Positions 14,136 through 25,700 of a DNA stretch of 64,000 nucleotides are shown piece by piece. The notes under the pieces are model-generated. The model was not told the origin of the DNA. It saw nothing but the letters and a program-made list of their open reading frames with translations, and did no database searches. The position numbers and the translations under genes are program-made. The DNA is taken from assembly GCF_028769735.1 (NCBI RefSeq), contig NC_088177.1, forward strand, positions 26,878,099 through 26,942,098, in the 5' to 3' direction. This DNA comes from Zonotrichia leucophrys gambelii (Eukaryota > Chordata > Aves > Passeriformes > Passerellidae). The stretch's first letter is position 1. Each line of letters starts with the position of its first letter.

Positions 14136-15189
14136 CAGTTGCCTTTAGTATCTTCTACTGAGCTCTGAAAATTCCACTAAAGTTACACCCCTGCTTCTTA
14201 GCAGCTGTGAAAGATGGAGGTCAGATTTGAGTAACTGCAGTCCTTCAGTATAAATTGCAACACAACATTCTATGCTAACCAATAAATTAGTACTGTATCT
14301 TTAAACAAAAACAAGGATCAGATCCAGGAGGAAATATTTACATTACTCCAAGCAGTGTGACCCCAGAAAGCCACAGATGTTGTTCCACAGCAAGATCAGC
14401 TATTTCAGTGAAACTGTAGCCACCTGCTGAGGGACAAAAGAAACAAACATCAGCCCTTCAAAGAGCTGAGCTGCAGAACTGCTCAAAGGGAAGCAAGGTT
14501 AGCCGTGTAAGTCATTCACGTTTTTACTAAAGTAAGTCTCAAAAGACAGTAATAGTTAAAGCCTGCTGGTACTCAGATGTCAGTCTTAAAAAATTGAGTG
14601 CAAAAGCCAGTATCTATCAGGTGTTTTCTGCCTTCCTCTACAGAAACTGTTTATACATGAAATAGGCATATTACAATTACAATATTTTGAGACTACTGAT
14701 AATACAGAACACCTGCAAAGGGAAAAGGTATGCTGGCAACACTCCACAGAAATGAATAAATGTAGCTCAACAGTATTTTCACAAGATTTCAGTTATGTAG
14801 CATTTTCTTCGTTCACTGCGCTCTTCACCATTAGATCCCTCACCAGTATCTGCTGACTTCTTCTAGTGCAAAAGGCATATTTATGTATTTCATAAATATT
14901 TGCAGTGGTACATTAAATTATACACTTATATAAGTATTAGATTACACATTTAAATCCTTAAGGGAATAATAGAGTTTTGATGAGTAACTATTGCAGATAT
15001 CTGGATTATTCCCACTAGTTTGGGAGTTTGAATTGAGAGGTACAAAAATCAGAATGCAAGAGGGTTAAGAAGTGTCCACTTCCCACTGTACATGCAATAT
15101 CTGGCAATTTTATGTTTTAGGTAGTGATACAAGTAGTGGGGTGTCTTGTAATTGAGATCTGTAATTCATTCATTATCACACCTTGATCA

Positions 15190-15560
15190 TCTCTGCATTA
15201 AAATAGGCACAGACAGGCCCCAGACTCTTGTACATCCTTTCTTTTTCCTGGTTGTGCTGGGGAAAGCCAATCTCTTCCACTAAAGTAGCTGCAGCCTGTC
15301 AGTCAAAGAACGACCTGCCCATCTTTGCCTCTCTCCCTCTCTTGAGGAGCTGTGTTCTCAGCACTGGGAGCTGAACTCCTGTTTAAGAGAATCTTTTCTA
15401 AGTTCCTTGAAAGGCATTCTCAGGAGACAGAGGTGCTCAAGCAGAGCACTCTTGGTCACTGTGCCCATGGCACTGCTGGGCAGCAGCAGATACTGTCAGC
15501 GTTTGGAAACATCTGAGACCTCTGGGTAAGCAGCAAAGGGAACACTTGGGTGCTGAGGCA
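15190..15560 (+). mobile_element. Degenerate LTR-like fragment
   Basis: Contains GAACTCCTGTTTAAGAGAAT, TCTAAGTTCCTTGAAAGGCA, CTTGGTCACTGTGCCCATGG and a CATCTGAGACCTCTGGGTAAG segment in an order that resembles the 3' LTR part and leader of a recurrent avian endogenous retrovirus. The usual AATAAA is degraded to TTTAAGAGA. No flanking duplication or internal genes were recognised. The match is from memory and only moderate. Confidence 0.4.
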
Positions 15561-17879
15561 TTTTATACCTCTGTGTGTCTGGAGTTCTGCAGAGCTGCCA
15601 CACATCAGCATTTAGAGCTGCTGTGTTTGATGGAGACTCAGCTAACAGCTATGAGTCCATATTTTAGCTGCAGTTCAAAAACAGCATTAGCTTTTCCAAA
15701 CAGATCAGATTTTTATAATCTAAAACAACTAGGAGATGCATCATTCATTCATCTTTTCCCTGAGCTTCTGCATCTCTTCATTGGTTCAACTGAATGTACA
15801 TATGTACTTATTTCTGAAATACACTTACTTCTAAAAGCATACCACTTGTTTTCCCTAGTAGTATCAAAAGAAATAATCTTCCTACTAATCATGGCAAATA
15901 ACATCAATAATATTTTATTATCCATCTTTGTCTATTTAACTAAATAAGCAACAGGGTGGAGAATGTGACAGAATTGACTGCTTCAGTTCCAGATTTCTTA
16001 TTATGTGACATATAGTGAAACTACCCTGTAAAAATTACTACTACAAAAGCAGGTTATGAAAACTCAGGATATCTCCTTTTGGGAAGCATACAGATGGATT
16101 CCTTTTCTTTTATAGAGAAGAAAACAATGAAAAGCAAGCTAAAAATTTCTGAAACTTCTGCATTTTCCTCTAACTTTTAACTAGGTATGAGCATTATGTA
16201 ACTATAATGCCTATTAATATTCATTCATAAGTCTACAGCTGATTAATATTTTTTAACAAGTAAATACTTAATACACTTATATTGACTTCAGTGGTGGAAT
16301 GATTGCTGCTCCAAAAAGTTTCATTATTTACTTACAGACAAAGAAGACGAGTAAACACTGAATCAAGTACCCCTCTGAAATGACAGCATTGAAATATTTT
16401 GATGTTTTACAAAAGATTTCCTCAGAATTGTGCATGGAAAAAAGGTACTTAAGACAAAGATGTAGAAAATACACTGGCATACATTCTCCTGCATGCATGT
16501 TCTCTTGGGAACCCCCCCACTGAAATGACTCTCACAAATACAGTCTGCTCATGTGCTGAAGGTTCTACAGTTCACCCATTCACAAACTAAATTTTTAGAT
16601 TAAATTTTGGTGTCACTTACAAGGCAAGGTGGGGGGAAAGCTTAGTGTTTTCAGCCTGTAATCTATAAGGATTTCACTGCTCTCTTCCAAAAAGCAACCA
16701 CAAAAATTTGTGATTTTCTTTCCTGAAAAAGCACATAAGGAAAGAACGGGTGATGTTATGAGGCAGATGAGCAAAACTGAGTGCATCTCGGACATTGCAT
16801 CGTGGCTGTGTGTGACATACTTGGATGAAGATTGTTCTCTACTATAATCTAAAATACTCTGATGACACTGAATCAAGTTAACTAAATCAGGTTTCTGAAA
16901 AACTGGTTTGACAATATGACATTTGCTGAACCTGTACAGACCTATCCAGAATTAGAAATGTACAAGAACTGAAATTTCATTAGCAATTTACATTCTGCCA
17001 AAAATGTTATTTAGTGGATAACTATGCAGGGAGGGAACAATATTTAACCTGTGTCAGCACTAAATTCCACACCTCAAATCCTTTACACTCACTTGTGCCT
17101 TCCCCACAGCTGTAAAAATGGGCTTTAGCTCCCCAAAGCAGGGCATGTATGTGTTACAATGATGTTTACACTTGTTATTCAGCCTTGCATGTCATGATTT
17201 AAAACATTTCTGAAAACACGTTATGCACCACGTGATTGAACACGTCCTTATAAGTAACTAATCAGAATACTCTATCAAGAAAGAGTGAACAAGATCAATA
17301 CAATCCTAGAAAGTAGAAAAGGAAACTTAACGGTACAGAGGAACCAAAAAAAAACCCTGAATCAAACTAAATGCTCTTTACATTTTCTGCAGAGTGTTTA
17401 AATGTTTAAAATACCCAAACCCATGAGATGCAAAATAACCAATACATAACATGAATTAATTTCTCTTGGTCTGTTAATTGAGGATACTATCCTGCTTCCT
17501 ACCGAATCATTATCAAAACACCTCTTTATTTCCATGACTGGAAGATCAGGCTCTTCATCACAAAGTCTGGCAACATCCTGGCAGATTCCTTGAAATGTTA
17601 TATAATCAAGATACTTAATGTTTACAACGACATCTCTACAGAACATCTAAAGGCTGTTTTTATCTAAATTAACAAGATTAGACAACACTTCAAAGCCTTC
17701 CAATATTGCCTTTATCACTAAAAGTACAGTAGGTTGAAGAACAATGGAAAGGAGTGCATAAGGACAAACGGGATTTCCTCTTTCTAATTCCTCCGTCTCA
17801 ATAGCCAGTGGTCATGTATCAGCCGTCACCGACACGCTTACTGTAAAATAACTTTTCTTTGAGCTAACTGTGTTAACAA

Positions 17880-19360
17880 CTTTAAGATCCAGTCTGCGGC
17901 CACACCAGCACCGCTGCCGCCTCCGCTGGTGTGACTCTCCCCGCCGGGCGCCCGGGAACACGGATTCGAGTAGAATCCTGCCTCCGAGGGTGAAGTTCAT
18001 CCCGCCGCCCCGAGAGCAGCGCGGCCGCGCTCAGCGCCCCCAGCGCGGGCCCGGGCGCGTCCGCGCTGCCGCTGCCGAGGGGGCTCAGCCGCGCCCGGGG
18101 CAGCGCCGCCGCCGGGACCCGCCACGCCGCCCTTCCAGCCGGCAACGCCGCTCGGCGGCACCGCTCGGCGGCCCTCCCGAGGCGGCGGAGCGAGGGGCAG
18201 CGCCGCAGCCCCTACCGGAGGGCTGATGTCGCCCCCCGCCGCGGCGCCCGCAGGCTCCGCCGGCCGCCGCCAGCCGGGCGGGGGCAGACGAAGTTCCCAC
18301 CGCACCGCCGGTCCCGCCCGGGGACCCCCGCGCCCAAGGGCACGGCGAGGGGCGGTGGGGGACCGCGCCCGCCCGCGACCCCTGCCCGCCGCGGCCCAGC
18401 GCCGCCGGCCGCCCCCGGCATTCCAGCATCCCGGCATCCCGCCCGCTCGCCGCTCCGCCCGTGCCGGCACCGCTGCCCGGCGCTGCCAGCCGCCCTTTCG
18501 GCACCGTACGCAAGGGATGCGCACGAGGACGGGCATCCCCCGCCGGACCTTACCGGCCGCGCTCGCCGCCCTCGGCCACCCGGGCTGCTGCCGCCGCTCC
18601 GCGCCGCGCTCCCGCAGCCGGGGCGCATCCCTGCTCCGCCCGCAGCCGCACCAGCCGGCAGAGCGCGCGCCGCGCGGGAGCGCAGCGCGGGCACCGGCGG
18701 AGCTCGCCCTCGCCGACTGGCACCGCCCGCAGCCAATGGCGGCCCGCGCCGCGCCGAGGGGGCGGGACGACGTGACGAGAACGGGCCAATGGGAACCGCT
18801 CCGCGCGGCAGTGCCGCTTCCGGGCAGCGGGAGCCGCTCCGGGGCCGTGCCGCCCGTGTGCCCGCGGCCGCTGTCCCCGGCGGGCGCTCTGCTCCGCGGG
18901 CTCTCCGGGATGCGCTGCAGCCCCCGCAGAGGGGGCCGGTGGTGGTAACGCGCGCGGCTGGGCCAACCTTGCCCATGCCCGGCCGCTCTGGGGAACGGGA
19001 GCGGGCTGAGGGCCGGCCGTGCCGGTGGGGAGCGTGTGCCTGCCCGCTCCCCGCGTGCACAGGAGCACGGAGCTTCACACCAGGGCGCTTTGTTTAAAAT
19101 CAGAAAAATTCAGTGGAAGAAGATGTGTTTTTTTGCAAGGAAATCCCACTGGGCTGAATCCGTGTCCGCAGGCACCATCCCGCAGCTGCTGCCGGTGCCG
19201 CCGACCTTGGCGCGGCCCGGCGGGCACAGGAGCGCGTCCTCGGCCGCCGCCGCGCTGCGGGACCCTCCGTGGCTCCGGCTGTCACTGCGCTGCGCGGCTT
19301 GCGAGGCCTCAGGACTTGCCCCGCTGGCGGTGCCCCACCTGCCCGCACCTGTGTTTAACT
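17880..19360. promoter_or_regulatory. CpG island promoter, probably of B3GALT1 on the minus strand
   Basis: The only strongly CpG-rich region in the window, with densest CpG from about 17935 to 18960 and a second dense block at 19170-19310. Core elements near 18730-18825: CCAAT boxes at 18733-18737 and 18786-18790, a YY1-like AATGGCGGC at 18736-18744, a GC box near 18758-18768, TGACG at 18773-18777, and an ETS site (CCGGAAG on the minus strand) at 18817-18823. No TATA box was seen. A strong minus-strand splice donor follows at 18553-18552. In vertebrates B3GALT1 lies next to the 3' end of XIRP2 in the same orientation, which fits a promoter here firing leftward. Gene identity is synteny-based inference; the coding exon is not in the window. 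Confidence 0.6.
18554..18690 (-). other. B3GALT1: Inferred non-coding first exon of B3GALT1
   Basis: On the minus strand, GCGGCCG/GTAAGGT at 18554/18553 is a near-consensus donor within the CpG island, about 180-230 bp from the CCAAT boxes. This is the expected position for the end of a short untranslated first exon. The right-hand boundary (start site) is a guess. B3GALT1 encodes a type II Golgi beta-1,3-galactosyltransferase with its whole coding sequence in the last exon, so a non-coding first exon would be normal. Alternatives: a lncRNA, or a different neighbouring gene. Confidence 0.42.
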
Positions 19361-20550
19361 GGTTCCGCTGTAGCAGCGGGTTTTGCCAGTGGACCAGGTG
19401 CCTGTTTTTAACTTTTGTTTCTGTGGTGCATGCATAGGTTTGCATTGTTGTTATTCTGTGGAACGAGATGTTCTGCACGCTGACCACAGTGATGTACTGT
19501 AGAGGTGTACTGGTCTGCTAGGGCACCACAGGCCTTGGAGAAGTGAAGATCGAGGATGGACCGTGGAGGATTATTGGTATAAGGCACTAAGGAAAGGGCC
19601 ATGGGCTTGGTACTGGAGGCCGTGGTGATAAAGGGCTCACTTGCAGTCACTTAAAGAAATGGAAGTCTGGAGCTGGATGAAAGTGGGCTTGGAGGTTGCA
19701 AAGAAACAGTACCTGACACATCTAAATTGTAACATATTAAATTCACGTGGAGAATTACAGGTGCAAACTAGGGAAGAAAGAAAAGGGTAGAAAAGTGTGC
19801 TTGCAAAGATAAAAATGATCTTGAGGGGAAATTAGAGGAAGGGGAAGAAATCATAAACCTGAATATTGGACTTCTCCTGGCCAAGGACTCCAAATGCTCA
19901 CAAAGTCACTGTTATCACCCCTTCACATTAAAGTGGAATGAAACTGATCAAGAGATCGAGGGGAGCAGGGGAAGGGGGAATGTTACAGCAAGAGAGGAGT
20001 ACATCATCTTCAACTGCGTTATTACTACTCTTCTACAACTAATAATTCTTGGACTCTTATGATTTCAGTTATACAAAGAATAAATGTCTCTTCCCTCTTT
20101 TCCAGTCTATCTAAAAAGCAAGGTGGAATGCTTGAAAATGTTTCAGAAATGTATTTTACTGCTGGGTTCCTTTCAGTGTTGATGGTCTTTACCCAGTGTT
20201 TTGGAATTTGCTTTTCCAGTAGAACCCCTTGCCTAGTTCCATGCTTTCTTTGCTGATTCAAAAGGGTGTGGAGATGTATTGATTCCTAGTGTTTTGCCAT
20301 TGTATTTCATGCCTAATAAGAAAAGTTTCTAACATCAAATAATATATCAAGTTAATCTGGTCATAAGCAAATGTTTGTTGATTCCTTAGTGAAACATTGT
20401 TAATGCCAATATTAGATCCAATTTATAGACAGAATTCCTTGTTTAGTTGTACCAGATGCAGGTACCCTCATCTGTGCTGAGTTCAGAACTGCTAGTACTG
20501 TTAAACAATGTAAAAGTCATGCTCTTTACCTCACACTCTTCAACAGTCTG

Positions 20551-20567
20551 CTTTTTTTTTTTTTTTT
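20551..20567. repeat. Poly-T tract
   Basis: Run of 17 T. No retroposed body was recognised beside it. Confidence 0.8.
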
Positions 20568-21749
20568 CCCTTTTGGTGGCAATTGAGTTTGCTGTGTCCA
20601 GTGTGAAGACTCAATGCACCCACTTTTGTTTGGAATGAAGTAAGGAGAAGTGTTTTAAATGCTTATGTGCTTAGACACTTTGCAATGGCTGTCAGAGATG
20701 TTTTCTTCTAGCAAATGGGTTTTATTACTTCAGGAACTGATTCAAGCCTTGAGAAAGTACATTTTTAATAGTAGCACGATATACTTAAAAAAAAGGTATC
20801 AGGTTTTTTACTCTTTGTTAAAGCAGGGTTTTTTTAAACTTTTGACATCAGCCATATTGTTATCTTGAAAGAAACTCAAAACACTATATTTACTGTGGAC
20901 AGTTTTACAAATATTACAGAACTGACTAGAGCATTGCATAGTTACAGCTTTATAACTCCTGCAGAGAAGGAGGAAATATTAAAAATAATCCTTGTAAAGG
21001 AATCTCTTTCTAGTAAGCAGAACATACATGTGACTAGTTTTAATACTTTAAACTTATCCAAAAATGTAAACAGAAATTCACATAATTATGTCTGAATTTT
21101 ATGTTCATGTTAAAGAGTGGACTTAGAGGTTCTACTGCAACTTTTTGCAATTATATGCCCACCTCAGTGTGTAAGCGAGCTAAATCCTTAAAAATAAAGA
21201 CAGAACACCATGTTTCAACTAAACAGCCTGTTTATGAGATGAAACAACTCAGAGGAAGCTGTTGTTATAGGTGTAGAAGCACCCAATAATTAAAAGTAGA
21301 AAAGACATGAGAAAAAAAAAGCAGCACACCTGAAATACAGATCTGTTAGTTAAAGTGCTTTACAGTACACATATTCTAAAGTTTAATAGTCCCCCTGATA
21401 AACTAGGGGGATTTTTTTTATCTCAGCCCACAAAACTGTAATTTAGCCTTCAGTCCCAGTAGACAGTTCAACAGTTCTTTCTGAAAAACAATATTGTACT
21501 CCTGGAAAGCACTAAAGGACATAGATGAGCTTAGCTGCTCCTATTCATAGCTGAAACAGTATAAGAAATGTAATTTCTGTATAGCTCTGTGAGCAGGAGT
21601 CCTTTCTGTCCTGGATCAACATGTGTGATAGAAGTTAAGAATCACACCTACTAAAATTATTGTTTTAGCTGTTAAGACAGGCAACAAGATGTGAACTTTG
21701 GGCTAAGTGCTGGTGTTGGGGATTCTAGCATGATGGGAGCTGTCCTGAA

Positions 21750-21807
21750 ATTCCTTTATGGAGAAAGGAATACAAAAGCAGTGCATGGATGCAGCACTGC
21801 TTTTGTA
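21750..21807. repeat. Two adjacent perfect inverted repeats
   Basis: The first has 8-bp arms (ATTCCTTT / AAAGGAAT) around 6 nt at 21750-21771. The second has 14-bp arms (TACAAAAGCAGTGC / GCACTGCTTTTGTA) around 9 nt at 21771-21807. The two share one base. Arms match perfectly by direct reading. Function unknown; the stem is shorter than usual for a microRNA precursor. Confidence 0.7.
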
Positions 21808-22723
21808 GTTCTGGGGGAGGAATATTTGATTATTTATTTTTAACTGTGTTACAGTTTGCTAGCATTATTCAGCCTCATTTGGTAACCCTTTTGTAAATAT
21901 CATGTAGATGCATGCTGTGAGATGCAAATCACAGTTATGTGCTAGGCACTGTACAGACAGGTAAGGAGACAAAGGCTTCTTGCCCCCACAAACTTGCCCC
22001 CTCATGAACTCCCCTGAGGATGCACTGGGATTTGATTTCACACTGCATGACAAAGTGTTTCCTTTTGTTATCTCCCGTGTATTTTGTCAACTGGAGGGAG
22101 CTAATCTCCCCTAAACAAAGCAAGGCAACTTCCTTTGTGTGCAGAGTGAGTCCTTCAAGGTATTTGTTTATCTGCAGTGATCACTTGTAAGCACAGCTTC
22201 CATTTATATAGCCGTCCTTCAGAGCAATGTCACTGTGAACGTAATGAATTTACTTTAAAGTATTTGAAGAGTCTATAAATATATATTTAATTGCAACTGC
22301 CTTGAACAGTGATGTAAGATAGGCCTTTTGTGTAGAGGAATGGATTGAGTGGTGAACCATTTTTCAGATCCAAGTAATTCTGCTTTGCATGAGTGACCAG
22401 TTCATATAAAGAACATTTTTTTCCCCCTTCATTGATTCAGTCAGTTTGAGTATTTTTTATCTTTGTTTTAAATATATTACGAGTTTTTATTGTTCCCCAC
22501 CCCATATTTAATTTTGTGGTGGATCAACTGTTTTGACAAATATTTGCACTATTACCTAAGAAATTAATTATAAAGAATTAATCCTGCTCTCAGCAGGGTT
22601 AACCAAGAGAGAAGAGCCTTCCCATCACAGTCAGTGGCTGAATCCAGCTGGCAAAAATCAATGTGGTTCTGTTTAATTATGATTAATGTTTTCACTTATT
22701 TTATAATTTTGCATGCAATTTCC

Positions 22724-22739
22724 TTTTTTTTTTTTTTTT
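22724..22739. repeat. Poly-T tract
   Basis: Run of about 16 T in AT-rich intergenic DNA. Confidence 0.8.
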
Positions 22740-25700
22740 CAATTTTTCATCCTCTTGGAGGATGATTTGGCAATTGCTACTTGTAAACCAGAGAGCTTGG
22801 TTCTGTGACCTGATTGCTTATCAGCAAGAGGATGCAACCAGTAGTGGAATGGGACTGGTCCTTAATTTCCATTTTCTTGAAGTACACAGCTACCAGAATA
22901 CAGGAGTTATGTTCCCTGGTGCTAACACTGCAAAGCTTGGAATTGTCATCACTGGGACTATTTTATGATTGGCACACAGAAAAGTTTATATTGCTCTTAT
23001 TTTTGTTGAGGAGCATTTTAAGAAAAATTACTCACATGTTTCTGTTGCTGAAGTGGCATCCTCATAGATAAAGACGTCTGCCCACTAAGGGACTGAGGAT
23101 ATTGGTACCAAAATTTATTCAGAGATAAAAGAACTACATCAGGAATATTTGGCTGTGTGCTTTTTCTTATCATCTGGAAGAAAAAAGTTGTGTAAAGTCT
23201 CAGTCCCAAAGAGCTTATAATGATAGTAGAAGAGAACCAAAGGAGGCACAGAATTTATGATAGAAAAAGAGAGAGGGGGAGAGCAGTGAAGCCACCTCAT
23301 TATGAAGCAGTTTAGTGGCTCTGAGCTCCCTAGTTCTATATATACACAGCTGGTGTTACGGTAATTTGCTGATTGCTTGTGCGTCTACTTATGTATACAT
23401 GAGTATCTATATATTTATATGCTTACAGACGTGATACTCATGCATTACATTAAAAGATCATTAAGTTTGAAAATGTAGATGCCTGAACTCAAAAGCTATC
23501 TTTATAGTCTTTAATTTTGTGATTGCACTGTGTTTTTCTTGGGATTCTTACCTTGTTCAGAGCATAGAAAGGATGAATCCTGCTACTTGCACAATTATTT
23601 AATACTTTGAATTATTAAAAATATTACCTCAGGCTTTATTGATTACACTCTCCAATTTATCTTCTAGCTGCTGCACCAATTCAGAAAGAAGTCCTAACAG
23701 AAATATTTTCCTGGCTGTATATCAAGAGGACATGATTTGTACCATAAGAATATAATGTGACGTGATGAAATGGAAAGTTATATTGCAAATATGGCCAGAA
23801 GAGAACCAGATCAAAGTTGAGGCAATAGATTGATTTAATTTTTTTCAGCTGAGAGTTATTTTTTTAGAATGGGAAAAAAATCTATGCGCTTACCAGGTAT
23901 TTTTCCTGGAAATGAAAAAACCCTTTGGATAAAGCTTTAAAAGTAAATCTGTCTGTCTGTCCTTTCCTGTGTGCAGAAAGCTTCTCCCCAAATGGATAAT
24001 GAGACAAAATTATCAGCAATCAAAAGCTGCATTTTTCAAATGGCAAGTATGCAAAACCATTACTAGAATGGCATTACATTTTCCCACCATTAAAATACAT
24101 ACCTGCCTGTGTAGGATAGAATAAAACATAGATATTAACATTAGAGCTTAGCTTGAGTAGGAGTGTGTAATTTACAGAAACCACCCCAGACAGGTATAGG
24201 TGGGGATTTTTTCCTGCTTCACCAAATCATTCAATGTGTGTTAAAGAAGAATCAATCTAGATAGTTCTTGAAAATTCTGATTTATTTTTTATCATTCCAA
24301 GACTTGAAAATGGGGAGAAATTGCCCCTAGTATTTTAAAAGTCCAGAAATCCATAAAGCATGATGCATTGATGCTGGTCTTTAACAGTTTTCATAACTTT
24401 CAAGTTGATCCAGATTTTGAATTTCCAGAACTCAATCACTCGAACTGTATGTGGCACATATGTAAGTATGTCTTCAGCTGATATATTAAAGGAACATTAA
24501 AGTTTCAAATTCAAGCGCTCAGATGTTGGACAATGGTAAAATTAAAGTTGTCTGACCTTATTTCCTGACCCTGTGAATTATGATTAATGTTTAGAAATTA
24601 AGGTCAGTAATGAATGAATCAGTAATATAGTGGGTATTAGTAAATACAGGATGTTTGAACAAACTCAGTAAAGGTACAGGAAGTGCAGAATTTCATTTGT
24701 TAACCATCTTCTCTCTGTAGCTGAGTCTTCATGTCTAAAAAGCAATGCTGTCACTTCTGTCTCTTGTAGATGATGATGAAATTTGTAGCTGGTTAAAGAA
24801 AATTATTTGTTTTCTGGATTGCTGCAGTAGTCTTGAAATGTCACAGAGCATAAATGTCTGGACACTTAATCCAAACCCCACCTAATTGGTTGGAAGCTAT
24901 TTGTAAGAAGTTTACAAAGCTGAGTTTTTACAGGTACTTAAAAATAAGGTATATTAGCCCTATTTTTTCCCTCATTTTCCTTTCCTTCCTAGAGTGCACA
25001 TATGCTTTCTCTAAAAGTAAAAAATTAAGATAATGGTGCACTCTGCAGTATGTCAGTTTGTAATATTAGTATTTTCAGATATAGTTTGCCATAAATTATT
25101 AGCCAAATGTTTATCTAATGATGCCTTCAGAAACATAGAAAGTATTCTTGGTGTCATCTTAATGTTGTATTTTGAAAAAAAGAAAAGGTTTAGGCTTCCT
25201 ATTCTGACCCCAGAAGCTGAGTCGATGCAGTTGGTGTTTTATGGCATGCTGTTGGCATGGATAGCTGCCAGTGCCTGGTAATGCAACTTTTCCTTTCCTT
25301 CTCTCTGGGCACAGAAACACCACTGCTGGCAAAATGGTTTTCTCAGCCAAGGCCACCCAGACCCAGTCTGTATAGCAGTACTGTCCTACCAAAAGCAGTT
25401 TATAGGAGACAATAAAGAGATTCTAAACACTGTTTATGTGCTATTTCCACTCTAATATTGTTTTATGAAAAGTTGTACAAAAGCTCTTAAGATTGGAACT
25501 GCAGAATTTTTTTCTGTGCCCATCTGCACAAGCTGACTTTATAGCTATCTATTTCTTCCTTTTCATCTAATGTCCTGTAGAGATCTTAACTGTGATTGCA
25601 GAGAGAAACTGGAAGCTTATTATAAGTGGTAAGAGGATATTTCAAATAGATTAGGTTTTATTTTTATTATGATATGTGTGCCAGTATTACAATTAGGGTG

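Larger units (their letters stand above)
1..18553 (-). other. Probable first intron of B3GALT1, non-coding
   Basis: 18.5 kb of AT-rich sequence with no exon-like frame. Elements recognised: LTR family B at 471-1052, a short solo LTR at 5897-6190, an A-rich tract at 13021-13100, an old LINE at about 13235-14135, and an LTR-like fragment at about 15190-15560. GC-richer unclassified patches lie at about 7980-8340 and 9260-9510. The assignment as an intron depends on the minus-strand donor in the CpG island; otherwise it is intergenic. Confidence 0.45.

Noticed and set aside
17997..19078. Several long overlapping open frames on both strands, up to 288 codons
   Set aside because: They result from the scarcity of stop codons in CpG-rich sequence; they overlap in many frames, are Arg/Pro/Ala/Gly-rich and have no family resemblance.
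21390..21418. GC hairpin followed by a T-run, resembling a bacterial terminator
   Set aside because: The context is a vertebrate chromosome; a 7-bp stem next to a T-run is expected by chance in AT-rich DNA.
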